Source: Streptomyces sp. NBC_01429
GTDB taxonomy: Bacteria > Actinomycetota > Actinomycetes > Streptomycetales > Streptomycetaceae
Direction: 5' to 3'
DNA: 64,000 bases
Assembly: GCF_036231945.1 (NCBI RefSeq)
Contig: NZ_CP109599.1
Location: forward strand, 5,793,501-5,857,500
Part shown: positions 1 through 7,790 of the stretch, one piece after another
Layout of the letters: each line of letters starts with the position of its first letter
How positions within the stretch are numbered: the stretch's first letter is position 1
The notes under the pieces: generated by a model
Database searches by the model: none
What the model was told of the DNA's origin: nothing
Seen by the model: the letters and a program-made list of their open reading frames with translations, nothing else
Position numbers and translations under genes: made by a program

Positions 1-521
1 AGGACGGCAAGGGCGTTCTGTACGCGGACATCAGCACCAAGGACATGACGACCCACAAGGTCACCACGTCCACCGGCGTCCCCTTCGCCACCCTCGACAT
101 CCCGAGCGGCGACCTCACGGCCAAGGACGGCGTCCTGACGCTCGACGCGGTCCCGGCCACCCTGACCGCCGACGGCGCGAAGGCGTTCAGCGGCATGTAC
201 ACGGGGGGCACCGCCCTCGACGCGCTGACCCTCGCGGTCTCCCTGGACGACGACGCCACCCTCCCGACCACGGGCGGCACTTCGGGCGGCTCGACGGGCG
301 GTTCCACCGGCGGTACGGGCACCACCGGCGGCTCCGGCACGGCGGGCGGCGGCACGGTGGGCGGCACGACGGGCTCCACCACCGGCGGCTCCCTCGCCTC
401 CACCGGCTCCGACCTGCCGGTCGGCGCGTTCCTCGGCGCTGCGGGCGCGATCGCGGCGGCGGGCGCCGCCGTGGTCCTCACCGCCAGGCGCCGCCGCCCG
501 GCGCAGCCCGAGACGGCGTAA
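1..521 (+). CDS. HtaA-domain cell-surface protein, C-terminal part (5' end outside window)
   Basis: The frame is open from base 3, so the true start lies upstream and only about 172 C-terminal residues are seen. The first ~85 residues resemble the end of an HtaA domain, the heme-binding surface module of actinobacteria (my recall of the family). A Gly/Ser/Thr-rich linker follows (about bases 270-390), then an LASTG sorting motif at 393-407, a hydrophobic segment and a final RRRR tail. This is the streptomycete LAxTG class-E sortase signal, so the protein is probably anchored to the wall or membrane. A role in heme capture is inferred. An iron-controlled heme oxygenase lies 10 kb away but is not in the same transcript. 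Confidence 0.75.
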   Translation, partial: DGKGVLYADISTKDMTTHKVTTSTGVPFATLDIPSGDLTAKDGVLTLDAVPATLTADGAKAFSGMYTGGTALDALTLAVSLDDDATLPTTGGTSGGSTGGSTGGTGTTGGSGTAGGGTVGGTTGSTTGGSLASTGSDLPVGAFLGAAGAIAAAGAAVVLTARRRRPAQPETA

Positions 522-575
522 CGCGCCTGCCGGCTCCTTCCGTACCGCTCACCACCGCTCACCGATCAGGACCGC

Positions 576-1229
576 TCACCGATCAGGACCCCGACCGGAA
601 CACCGGCCGGGGTCCTGGCCGTTGTGGCCTGCGCGAGCGCTGTCCCAGACGCGCATCACGTGCGTGACCGCCGCGTCGAGGGTCTCCGCCGGGAGGCCGT
701 CCCTGGCCTGGGTGGAGACGCCCAGGAGGAAGCTGTGGAAGACGGCGGCCAGCGCGCCCGCGTCCGTGCCGGCCGACAGGTCGCCGAGGACGACGCCTCG
801 TTCCACGCATGCCTCGATGTTCCGGCGGTCCCACGCGCGGCGGTCGGCGAGCAGATCGCGCACGCGCTGGTTCTCGGACGCGCCGGTCGTCTCGGCCAGC
901 GCCACCAGGCAGCCGCTCGGGTGCGAGGGGTCGGTCTGCATGTGGACCGACTGGCGCAGTGTTTGCTCGACCGCTTCCCGGGGCGGCAGGTCCTGGTCGG
1001 TGGCGATGGCCGTCACCTGCCCGAAGGTGGACAGATAGCGCTGCACGACCGCGTCGAAGAGCTGGTCCTTCGACGAGAACGCGGCGTAGAAGCTGGCGAC
1101 GGAGATGCCCATCGCCCCGCGCAACTGCGCCACCGATGTCGACTCGTACCCGTACTGCCAGAACAGCCGCAAGGCCGCGTCCGTGGCCTCAAGGGGGTCG
1201 AACTGCCGAGGTCTTCCCGTACGTGCCAC
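576..1229 (-). CDS. TetR/AcrR family transcriptional repressor
   Basis: A 217-residue protein with an N-terminal TetR helix-turn-helix (about residues 10-60, including GISVASFYAAFSSKDQLF). The C-terminal ligand domain contains the HPSGCL motif seen in the AcrR-like subgroup. The open frame extends to 1295, but I chose the GTG at 1229 because the product then begins at the usual ARTGRPRQFD and an AGGAG lies upstream. It is transcribed divergently from an MFS exporter, and the shared intergenic region carries a strong dyad. It very likely represses that exporter and itself, with release by a ligand I cannot identify. Confidence 0.9.
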   Translation of the reverse strand: MARTGRPRQFDPLEATDAALRLFWQYGYESTSVAQLRGAMGISVASFYAAFSSKDQLFDAVVQRYLSTFGQVTAIATDQDLPPREAVEQTLRQSVHMQTDPSHPSGCLVALAETTGASENQRVRDLLADRRAWDRRNIEACVERGVVLGDLSAGTDAGALAAVFHSFLLGVSTQARDGLPAETLDAAVTHVMRVWDSARAGHNGQDPGRCSGRGPDR

Positions 1230-1286
1230 CGGTCCGGTGCTCCTGTCCTGTCGGTCGGATCCTGTCGGCCGAGAATTAAAGAATAG

Positions 1287-1353
1287 TCGATCCATAAATT
1301 CTTGACGAGGGTGTGGCGGGCTGCTCTACTTATGGATCGATCGATCTGTAAGT
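1287..1353. promoter_or_regulatory. TetR operator and promoter region for the divergent TetR/MFS pair
   Basis: Bases 1328-1353 form a 26-bp near-perfect dyad with ACTTA/TAAGT ends and a GATCGATCGATC core. The 11-mer TTATGGATCGA at 1330-1340 recurs as its exact reverse complement, TCGATCCATAA, at 1287-1297, giving a second half-site. A possible promoter toward the MFS gene has TTGACG at 1302-1307 and TACTTA at 1327-1332; the dyad overlaps its -10. This is what a TetR autoregulatory operator should look like. The assignment of the cognate regulator is inferred from adjacency. Confidence 0.7.
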
Positions 1354-1366
1354 GGAGAGGAACACG

Positions 1367-2614
1367 GTGAGCAGGACACACGACGCGCCACCCGCCCGAA
1401 GCGAGCACGCGCACGAGGGGAAGAGGGAGAGGGAGGAGGCCGGGGCGGGCCGAAGGCTGCCGTGGGCCGGCCTGCTGGCGATGGCCTGGACCGGATTCGT
1501 CGTCATCATGACCGAGACGCTCCCCGCAGGGCTGCTCCCGGAGATCGCCTCGGGGCTCGACGTGACCGAGTCGGGGGCCGGTCAGCTGGTGAGCGCCTAC
1601 GCGGCGGGGACGGTACTGGCCGCGATCCCGGCGACCGCCCTCACCCGGGGGATGCGCCGCAAGCCGCTGCTGCTCACGGGCATCCTCGGATTCGCCGTCG
1701 CCAATACCGTCACGGCGCTGGCGGGCGACTACCCGACCGCGCTCGCCGCGCGATTCGTCGCGGGCGCGTTCTCCGGGCTGCTGTGGGGCATGCTGGCCGG
1801 CTACGCGCGCAAGATCGCGCCGCCGGACCAGCGGGGCCGGGCGCTCGCCGTGGCCATGGTCGGCACACCGGTCGCGCTGTCCATCGGCACCCCGCTCGGC
1901 ACGTTCGCCGGGACCCTCGTCAGCTGGCGCTGGGTCTTCGGAGCGATGACCATCCTCTCCCTCGTACTCGTCCTCTTCGCGTGGGCCAGGGTCCCCGACG
2001 CCCCCGGCCAGACCGCCGAGGCCCGTACGTCGCTGCTCCGCGTGCTGCTGACCCCGGGGATCCTGCCGATTCTGGCGGTGGTGTTCAGCTGGATGCTCGC
2101 GCACAACATCCTCTACACGTACATCGCTCCCTTCACCGCCCACGCCGGTGTCGGCATCCGCGTCGACCTCGCCCTGCTCCTGTTCGGCCTCGCCGCGCTG
2201 GCCGGAATCTGGGTGACCGGCACCTTCGTCGACCGCGCACTGCGCGCCCTGGCCCTGTACAGCCTGACCGCGTTCGGCCTCGCCGCCCTCGCCTTCGCCC
2301 TCGTCGCGCACAACCCGGCGGCCTTCTGCGCGGCCGTCCTGGTGTGGGGCTTCACCTTCGGAGGCTCCGCCACTCAGTTGCAGACGGCCTCAGCGGACGC
2401 CGCCGGGAACGACGCGGACGTCGCCAACGCCATGCTCACCACCTCGTTCAACCTCGCCATCTTCGGCGGCGGCGCGTTCGGCGGGGTGCTCCTGGAATCC
2501 GGCGGAGCCGGGACCTTCCCCTGGGTGCTCCTGGCTCTCACGGCGGTCTCCCTGGCCATCGTGACAACCGCACGACGACACGCCTTCGTCCCGGGCCCGC
2601 GCCGCGACCGCTGA
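1367..2614 (+). CDS. MFS transporter, DHA1-type drug/sugar exporter
   Basis: A 415-residue membrane protein with about 12 hydrophobic segments. The opening segment reads WAGLLAMAWTGFVVIMTETLPAG, typical of AraJ/YdhP-like DHA1 exporters, with motif-A-like residues near TRGMRRKPLL. An upstream in-frame GTG at 1352 overlaps the operator. GTG 1367 is preferred because GGAGAGG sits 6 nt before it. The protein should export a small molecule by proton antiport; the substrate is unknown. The divergent TetR gene at 576-1229 is the probable regulator. A stable hairpin follows the gene. Confidence 0.88.
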   Translation: MSRTHDAPPARSEHAHEGKREREEAGAGRRLPWAGLLAMAWTGFVVIMTETLPAGLLPEIASGLDVTESGAGQLVSAYAAGTVLAAIPATALTRGMRRKPLLLTGILGFAVANTVTALAGDYPTALAARFVAGAFSGLLWGMLAGYARKIAPPDQRGRALAVAMVGTPVALSIGTPLGTFAGTLVSWRWVFGAMTILSLVLVLFAWARVPDAPGQTAEARTSLLRVLLTPGILPILAVVFSWMLAHNILYTYIAPFTAHAGVGIRVDLALLLFGLAALAGIWVTGTFVDRALRALALYSLTAFGLAALAFALVAHNPAAFCAAVLVWGFTFGGSATQLQTASADAAGNDADVANAMLTTSFNLAIFGGGAFGGVLLESGGAGTFPWVLLALTAVSLAIVTTARRHAFVPGPRRDR

Positions 2615-2674
2615 CACGCCCGCTGACGCACTCGGGAAAACACGACAGAAGACGTCCGGTATCTGCGTAACCAT

Positions 2675-2709
2675 CGTGCTCGACGCCCGTCCGGTGGGCG
2701 TCGAGCACG
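2675..2709. terminator. Strong hairpin, probable terminator after the MFS gene
   Basis: A perfect 14-bp stem (CGTGCTCGACGCCC pairing with its complement) encloses a 7-nt loop. It lies between the MFS stop and the downstream SDR gene on the same strand. No T-tract follows, as is usual in streptomycetes. It suggests separate transcription of the two genes. Confidence 0.65.
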
Positions 2710-2756
2710 GTGCGTCGAGCACGGTGCGGTGTGGGCAGCGAAGGAAGGAAGCGCGA

Positions 2757-3671
2757 ATGTCGGTAACGCTGGAGGGCAAGGTCGCTCTCGTCGCCGGGGC
2801 GACGCGGGGCGCCGGGCGGGGGATCGCGGTCGAGCTGGGCGCCGCGGGGGCGACGGTCTACGTGACCGGGCGCAGTACGCGCGGGCAGCGCTCGGAGTAC
2901 GACCGGCCCGAGACCATCGAGGACACCGCCGATCTGGTGACCGCCGCGGGAGGCCACGGGATCGCCGTCCCGACGGACCACCTCGTCCCCTCGCAGGTCG
3001 GCGACCTGGTGCGGCGCATCGACGCCGAACAGGGCAGGCTGGACGTCCTGGTGAACGACATCTGGGGCGGCGAACTCCTCTTCGAGGCGGACGTCCCCGT
3101 ATGGGAGCACGACCTGGACAAGGGGCTGCGGCTGCTCCGGCTCGCGGTGGAGACCCACGCGATCACCAGCCACCACGCCCTCCCGCTCCTGCTGCGCAAC
3201 GACGGCGGCCTGGTGGTCGAGATGACCGACGGCACCGCCGAGTACAACCAGGACACCTATCGGGTCTCCTTCTTCTACGACGTGGCGAAGGCGTCCGTCC
3301 TCCGCATGGCCTTCGCCCTGGGCCACGAACTCGGCCCGAGGGGCGCCACGGCGGTGGCGCTCACACCGGGGTGGATGCGCTCCGAGATCATGCTCGAACA
3401 CTTCGGCGTGACCGAGGAGTCGTGGTACGACGCGGTGGAGGGCGAGCCGCACTTCGGCGTCTCCGAAACGCCGTTCTACGTCGGACGGGCCGTCGCCGCC
3501 CTGGCCGCCGATCCCGGGGTGAACCGCTGGAACGGACAGTCGCTGTCCAGCGGCCAACTCGCCCAGGTCTACGGCTTCACCGACCGCGACGGCAGCCGGC
3601 CGGACGCGTTCCGCTACCTGACCGAGGTCCAGGGGCCGGGCAAGCCCGCCGACGTCACCGGATACCGCTGA
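2757..3671 (+). CDS. Short-chain dehydrogenase/reductase (SDR)
   Basis: A 304-residue SDR-fold oxidoreductase. The NAD(P)-binding glycine motif is GATRGAGRG (residues 14-22), and the catalytic YxxxK pair is Tyr174/Lys178. The open frame begins at 2676, but the ATG at 2757 follows AAGGAAGGA by about 7 nt and starts with the usual SDR opening. The central segment LVNDIWGGELLFE replaces the common NNAG motif with a VND variant, which points to the SDR branch where that Asn/Ala is degenerate. The substrate is unknown. It is flanked by the terminator hairpin upstream and an acetyltransferase downstream. Confidence 0.87.
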   Translation: MSVTLEGKVALVAGATRGAGRGIAVELGAAGATVYVTGRSTRGQRSEYDRPETIEDTADLVTAAGGHGIAVPTDHLVPSQVGDLVRRIDAEQGRLDVLVNDIWGGELLFEADVPVWEHDLDKGLRLLRLAVETHAITSHHALPLLLRNDGGLVVEMTDGTAEYNQDTYRVSFFYDVAKASVLRMAFALGHELGPRGATAVALTPGWMRSEIMLEHFGVTEESWYDAVEGEPHFGVSETPFYVGRAVAALAADPGVNRWNGQSLSSGQLAQVYGFTDRDGSRPDAFRYLTEVQGPGKPADVTGYR

Positions 3672-3841
3672 GCGGAGCGGTCCCCGCATCGGGGCCGCGG
3701 CCGGTGGGGCACTGAACGGCCGGTCGCATACGGGGGGAGCGGGTGCACGCCCCCGTGGGCGGCACATCGGTTTTCCGGCCTGCGCGGTACGGCGATCATG
3801 GGTCCGGACACTGACCCGCCACCCGTGAGGAATCGCCCGCC

Positions 3842-4477
3842 ATGCCTGTGCCCGCCGACCCGACAGTGCTTCATCCGATGCCCGAGCAGCCGAGAGTGGT
3901 GCTGCTCAGGCCGCTCGTGAAGTCCCCGCTGATCGAGGTCGGGGAGTACTCGTACTACGACGACCCGGACGACCCGACCGCCTTCGAAACGCGCAACGTG
4001 CTCTACCACTACGGCCCGGAGAAGCTGGTCATCGGCAAGTTCTGCGCGCTGGGCACGGGAGTGCGGTTCATCATGAACGGCGCCAACCACCGCATGGACG
4101 GCCCCTCGACCTTCCCCTTCCCCACCATGGGCGGCTCGTGGTCCGACCACGCCGACCTGCTCACCGGTCTGCCGAACCGGGGAGACACCGTCGTCGGCAA
4201 CGACGTCTGGTTCGGCTACGGCTCGACGGTGATGCCGGGCGTACGGATCGGACACGGCGCGATCATCGGCTCCGGCGCCGTGGTCACCGCCGACGTGCCC
4301 GACTACGGGATCGTCGGCGGCAACCCGGCCCGGCTCATCCGCACCCGCTACAGCGAGGAGGACATCGCCCGACTGCTGGCAGTGGCGTGGTGGGACTGGC
4401 CGGCGGAGCACATCACCGAACACGTGCGCACGATCATGTCGGGCAGCATCACCGCCCTTGAGGCAGCGGCCCGCTGA
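3842..4477 (+). CDS. Xenobiotic acetyltransferase, CatB/Vat-like hexapeptide-repeat enzyme
   Basis: A 211-residue left-handed beta-helix acyltransferase. Key features are IGKFCALGTGVRFIMNGANH with the catalytic-type His at residue 83, then VGNDVWFGYGSTVMPGVRIG and IIGSGAVVTADVPDYGIVGGNPA. These match the xenobiotic acetyltransferase group that includes streptogramin-A and chloramphenicol O-acetyltransferases. GAGGA lies about 10 nt before the ATG. It should transfer acetyl from acetyl-CoA to a hydroxyl of an antibiotic-like compound; the actual substrate cannot be read from sequence. The long inverted-repeat element begins 4 bp after its stop codon. Confidence 0.88.
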   Translation: MPVPADPTVLHPMPEQPRVVLLRPLVKSPLIEVGEYSYYDDPDDPTAFETRNVLYHYGPEKLVIGKFCALGTGVRFIMNGANHRMDGPSTFPFPTMGGSWSDHADLLTGLPNRGDTVVGNDVWFGYGSTVMPGVRIGHGAIIGSGAVVTADVPDYGIVGGNPARLIRTRYSEEDIARLLAVAWWDWPAEHITEHVRTIMSGSITALEAAAR

Positions 4478-4481
4478 GGGC

Positions 4482-4965
4482 GGGGCTGCGCACACTTTGT
4501 GTGGGGTGGCCCGGGTCGGTTCGGCGGCTGACGGTCTGCTGTTGGTGGGGCTTCATGCCCCGCTGGTCACTGTCGCGCTGCATGCTGCGGGTCAGTACCA
4601 AGAGGTAAGCGTGGTGAGCGGGGCCGTTGATGGCAGGTGGGGGCCGCCCCTCTCGGTTTGAGTTTCGCGCCTCCGGGCCGGGTGTAAAGGGCGCTCCTTC
4701 GTCGCGTCGGCTGCGCCGATTGCGCTGCGCTCCACCCTTGACACCCGGCCCTGCGGCGCAAGTGCAGGTACTCGGGAGGGGCGGCCCGGGGGGAAGGGTT
4801 CCCCAGGGAAGGCAGGATCGTTGCGCGGGCCGGACCCTGGCTGCCGGGCCGGTTCGCCCTGCGGGGCTGCGCGGCAGTTGCATGGGGTGGTGGCGCGTTT
4901 CGTCAAGCGTCCGTCGACCGGATGCTTGCTGGGACTCATGCCCCGCTGGTCACCGTGGTGGGGGG
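4482..4965 (+). repeat. Left arm of a 1.24-kb long inverted repeat
   Basis: About 480 bp whose reverse complement recurs at 5247-5724 with roughly 90% identity by eye. The arm begins GGGGCTGCGCACACTTTGTG. It contains an internal hairpin in which GGGCCGGGTGT pairs with ACACCCGGCCC (about 4676-4753). It also holds two direct copies of a ~75-bp block ending in ATGCCCCGCTGGTCAC (near 4554-4570 and 4937-4953). No convincing codon structure is present in any frame. Confidence 0.85.
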
Positions 4966-5246
4966 TGCCCGGAATCTGACAGAGATCTCCCGCCCGCTCG
5001 GGGGCCGAGGTCCGTCGAGTGCGACGTGAGAGCCACTGCGAGGCCGTCTGGGCACTGCAACGTCACACTCCACGGGATCTCGGCACCCACCCCCACCAAG
5101 ATGCCCCATATGCCCTAGATTGGCAGGGCGTTGAGGCTCCCCTCCAACCCGTCATGTGTCCTCGGCTGCACAAACCGCGCTCTACGGCACACCGACTCCC
5201 TTCAGGGACCCACTCGGTGCCACACAAACCTCAGCTGCCCCACCCC
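4966..5246. other. Spacer between the inverted-repeat arms; no gene seen
   Basis: About 280 bp with less extreme GC than its surroundings, including ATGCCCCATATGCCCTAGAT near 5100. I see no start with a ribosome-binding site, no transposase fragment and no tRNA-like structure. The short open frames that cross it are not supported by codon use. Confidence 0.6.
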
Positions 5247-5724
5247 TCCCACCACACAGTGACCAGCGGGGCATGCATCCCAGCACACAGCAGACGGAAA
5301 GCCGCTGAGCCGGGGCCGGGCCACCCCACACCACTGCCGCGCAGCCCCGCAGGGTGAACCGGCCCGGCGGCCGGGATCGGGCCCCCGCGCACAGATATGC
5401 CCTCCGGGACCCCTCCCCCCCGGGCCGCCCCTCCCGAGTACCTGCACTTGCGCCGCAGGGCCGGGTGTCAAGGGTGACCGAAGGTCATCGCGCAGCGACG
5501 CGACGAAGGAGCGCCCTTTACACCCGGCCCGGAGGCGCGAAACTCAAACCGAGAGGGGCGGCCCCCACCCGCCATCCACGACCCCGCCCACCACGCTTAC
5601 CCCTTGGTACTGACCCGCAGCACGCAACGCAACAGTGACCAGCGGGGCATGAATCCCAGCAAGCATCCGGCCGTCAGCCGCCGAACCGACCCGGGCCACC
5701 CCACACAAAGTGTGCGCAGCCCCC
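5247..5724 (-). repeat. Right arm of the 1.24-kb long inverted repeat
   Basis: Reverse complement of 4482-4965 with scattered substitutions and a few small indels, for instance in the region opposite 4690-4735. The outer end reads AAAGTGTGCGCAGCCCC, matching the left end. The arm again contains the outer and inner ~75-bp blocks, so the whole element has four copies arranged A-B-A' then A'-B-A inverted. A kinase-like gene follows within 100 bp. Confidence 0.85.
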
Positions 5725-5806
5725 AGGGCGACACGGAGTGGGGCTCGGGCGTGGGTCGTGGGCTTGCTGTTGGCAGGCGGTGCTTCGCCAAGTCAGACTG
5801 CCGTAC

Positions 5807-6466
5807 GTGGAGTTGATAGCGCGGGGACGGGACGCGGATGTGTATGCCCTGGACGAGTCCAGGGTGCTGCGGCGGTACCGACACGGGGGGCCGACCGGTC
5901 TGGAGGCGCGGTTGATGACGCATCTGGCGGCCTGCGGATATCCCGTTCCGAAGGTGTACGAGACCACAGCCACCGACATGGTTCTGGAACGGCTGGCCGG
6001 GCCGACCATGCTGGACGTGCTGGCCAGGCGCCCGTGGCGGGTCGCCGGGCTCGGTCGCATGCTGGGCGGTCTCCACGACCGGCTGCACGCGCTGCCGGCG
6101 CCGGAGTGGCTGCCCAGACGGTTCGGTACGGCGGGTGATGACCGGGTGCTGCACCTGGACCTGCATCCCGGCAACGTTCTTCTGACCGGGCGGGGCCCGA
6201 TGGTGATCGACTGGTGCAACGCGGGCGCCGGTGATCCCGCCGCCGATGTGGCGATGACCCTCGTGACGGTCGGCGGCGCTGAGGTTCCCCAGCTCACCGC
6301 GCGCCTGGGACGGCGCCTGTTTCTGCGCGGCATGCGCAGGGGGTGCGGGACCGAACCCGCGGGACGGGCCCAAGAGGTGATCGAGGCCAAGCTGGCCGAC
6401 CCCAACCTGACGCCTGCGGAGGCCGCGTGGCTGCGGCGCCGTGCCGACGGTCGGGCAGCCCGCTGA
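5807..6466 (+). CDS. Aminoglycoside phosphotransferase-like (APH/choline kinase fold) protein
   Basis: A 219-residue protein kinase-like phosphotransferase. The catalytic loop is HLDLHPGNVL (His116, Asp118, Asn123 in this numbering) and the metal-binding motif is VIDWCNAGAGDPAAD (Asp135). The N-lobe is short and begins VELIARGRDADVYAL, which is typical of small actinobacterial APH members. The start is uncertain: GTG 5807, GTG 5780 and GTG 5738 are all in frame and none has a clear Shine-Dalgarno. GTG 5807 best fits the family opening. The substrate is unknown; resistance activity is not demonstrated by sequence alone. Confidence 0.72.
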   Translation: MELIARGRDADVYALDESRVLRRYRHGGPTGLEARLMTHLAACGYPVPKVYETTATDMVLERLAGPTMLDVLARRPWRVAGLGRMLGGLHDRLHALPAPEWLPRRFGTAGDDRVLHLDLHPGNVLLTGRGPMVIDWCNAGAGDPAADVAMTLVTVGGAEVPQLTARLGRRLFLRGMRRGCGTEPAGRAQEVIEAKLADPNLTPAEAAWLRRRADGRAAR

Positions 6467-6502
6467 TCCGTATCCGTATCCGTATCCGTATCCGTATCCG
6501 TA
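6467..6502 (+). repeat. Hexanucleotide tandem repeat (TCCGTA)x6
   Basis: Six perfect copies of TCCGTA start one base after the stop codon of the phosphotransferase gene, then decay into CCCGTG. They lie between convergent genes. A simple repeat of this purity is prone to slippage. Confidence 0.95.
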
Positions 6503-6541
6503 CCCGTGCCTGTGCCCTACGGTTCGCGCACAGGACAGGGC

Positions 6542-7639
6542 TCAGCTCCCGGACGTCCTGGCTTCCGTGCCTGCCTGGTGCGCCTGGATGAGTTCGCCGA
6601 GGGCCTCGGTGCCGCTCGCCACACGGCGGCGCTGCGCCGAGCCGAACGGGCCGTACGGGTAGGGCGCCGGGTTCGGGTCGCTGGCGGAGTCGAGGGTGGC
6701 GAGGGCGTCGGCCTCCAGGTGCAGGTCGGCCGCGGCGAGGCTGCCGGTGAGCTGCCGGACGGTGCGGGCGCCGACGATGGCGGACACGACGCCGGGACGG
6801 TCGGCGACCCAGCTGAGTGCCACCTGGGCGGGCGTGACGCCGGTGTCCTCGGCGACCCGGCGGACGGCGTCCACCGCGTTCCAGGTGCGGTCCGAGGTCT
6901 CGTAGTTCGACGACGTGTACTGGTACAGCGGGTTGTCCTCGCCCGCGCGGGTGTCGGGTGTCCGTGCCGCGTCGCGCGTGTACTTGCCGGTGAGGAACCC
7001 GCTCGCCAGGGGCGACCAGGCCAGGACGCCGAGGCCGTTGTGCCTCGCCGCGGGCAGCATCTCCCACTCGGTCTCGCGGGTGGCGAGGTTGTACTGCGCC
7101 TGGAGGCTCACCGGGAGCTGGTAGCCGTGGGCGCGGGCGGTGGAGACGGCGAGCTGGAGCTGCCATCCGGTGAAGTTCGACAGGCCCACGTAACGGATCC
7201 GCCCGGCGCGGACCGCGGAGTCGAGGAACGAGAGCGTCTCCTCGACGGGGGTCAGCGGGTCCCAGGCGTGGAGCTGGTAGAGGTCGATGGTGTCGGTCCC
7301 GAGCCGGCGCAGGGAAGTGGTGAGCGCGCGGTCGAGGTGGCGGCGGGAGAGGCCGACGTCGTTGACGTCGTCACCCGTCCGCACGCGGCCCTTGGTGGCG
7401 ATGACGGCGCGGTCGGTGATGTCGCGCGGGCGGGCGGCGATCCACTCGCCGACGGTCGCCTCCGCGATGCCTCCGTTGTAGACATCGGCGGTGTCGATGA
7501 GGTTGCCACCGGCCGCGATGAAGGCGTCCAGCTGGGTGAACGCCTCCTCCTGGGAGGTCTCCTCGGTCCCGAAGTTCATGGTGCCCAGGGCCAGGTTGGA
7601 GACGAGGATGCCGCTGTTTCCGAGGGTGCGGTACTGCAT
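6542..7639 (-). CDS. Aldo/keto reductase family oxidoreductase
   Basis: A 365-residue TIM-barrel NADPH-dependent reductase. The catalytic tetrad is visible as Asp49 and Tyr54 (LIDTADVYNGG), Lys83 (VIATKGRV) and His124 (LYQLHAWD). The C-terminal SAIVGARTVRQLTGSL matches the cofactor phosphate-binding segment of the YajO/Tas-like AKR group. It reduces a carbonyl substrate that cannot be identified. It is divergent from an XRE regulator whose family commonly sits next to AKR or SDR genes, so control by that neighbour is likely. The 3' side abuts the hexamer repeat. Confidence 0.9.
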   Translation of the reverse strand: MQYRTLGNSGILVSNLALGTMNFGTEETSQEEAFTQLDAFIAAGGNLIDTADVYNGGIAEATVGEWIAARPRDITDRAVIATKGRVRTGDDVNDVGLSRRHLDRALTTSLRRLGTDTIDLYQLHAWDPLTPVEETLSFLDSAVRAGRIRYVGLSNFTGWQLQLAVSTARAHGYQLPVSLQAQYNLATRETEWEMLPAARHNGLGVLAWSPLASGFLTGKYTRDAARTPDTRAGEDNPLYQYTSSNYETSDRTWNAVDAVRRVAEDTGVTPAQVALSWVADRPGVVSAIVGARTVRQLTGSLAAADLHLEADALATLDSASDPNPAPYPYGPFGSAQRRRVASGTEALGELIQAHQAGTEARTSGS

Positions 7640-7790
7640 GAGGGGGCGTTCCTTCCGAGGGGGATCGGGCGGTCCGGTCCGGACAGTTGAAGCAGTGACA
7701 AGTCAAGGTGATGCGCCGAAGGGCGGGGAGTCCCCGCTGAGAGGGGTACTGGCAGGGACTCCCACCCCGGCATGGCGCGCTTAACCTGGA

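Noticed and set aside
4627..5638. Several 60-160-codon open frames inside the inverted-repeat element
   Set aside because: The same frames appear in both arms only by symmetry. They lack ribosome-binding sites, domains and streptomycete codon bias.
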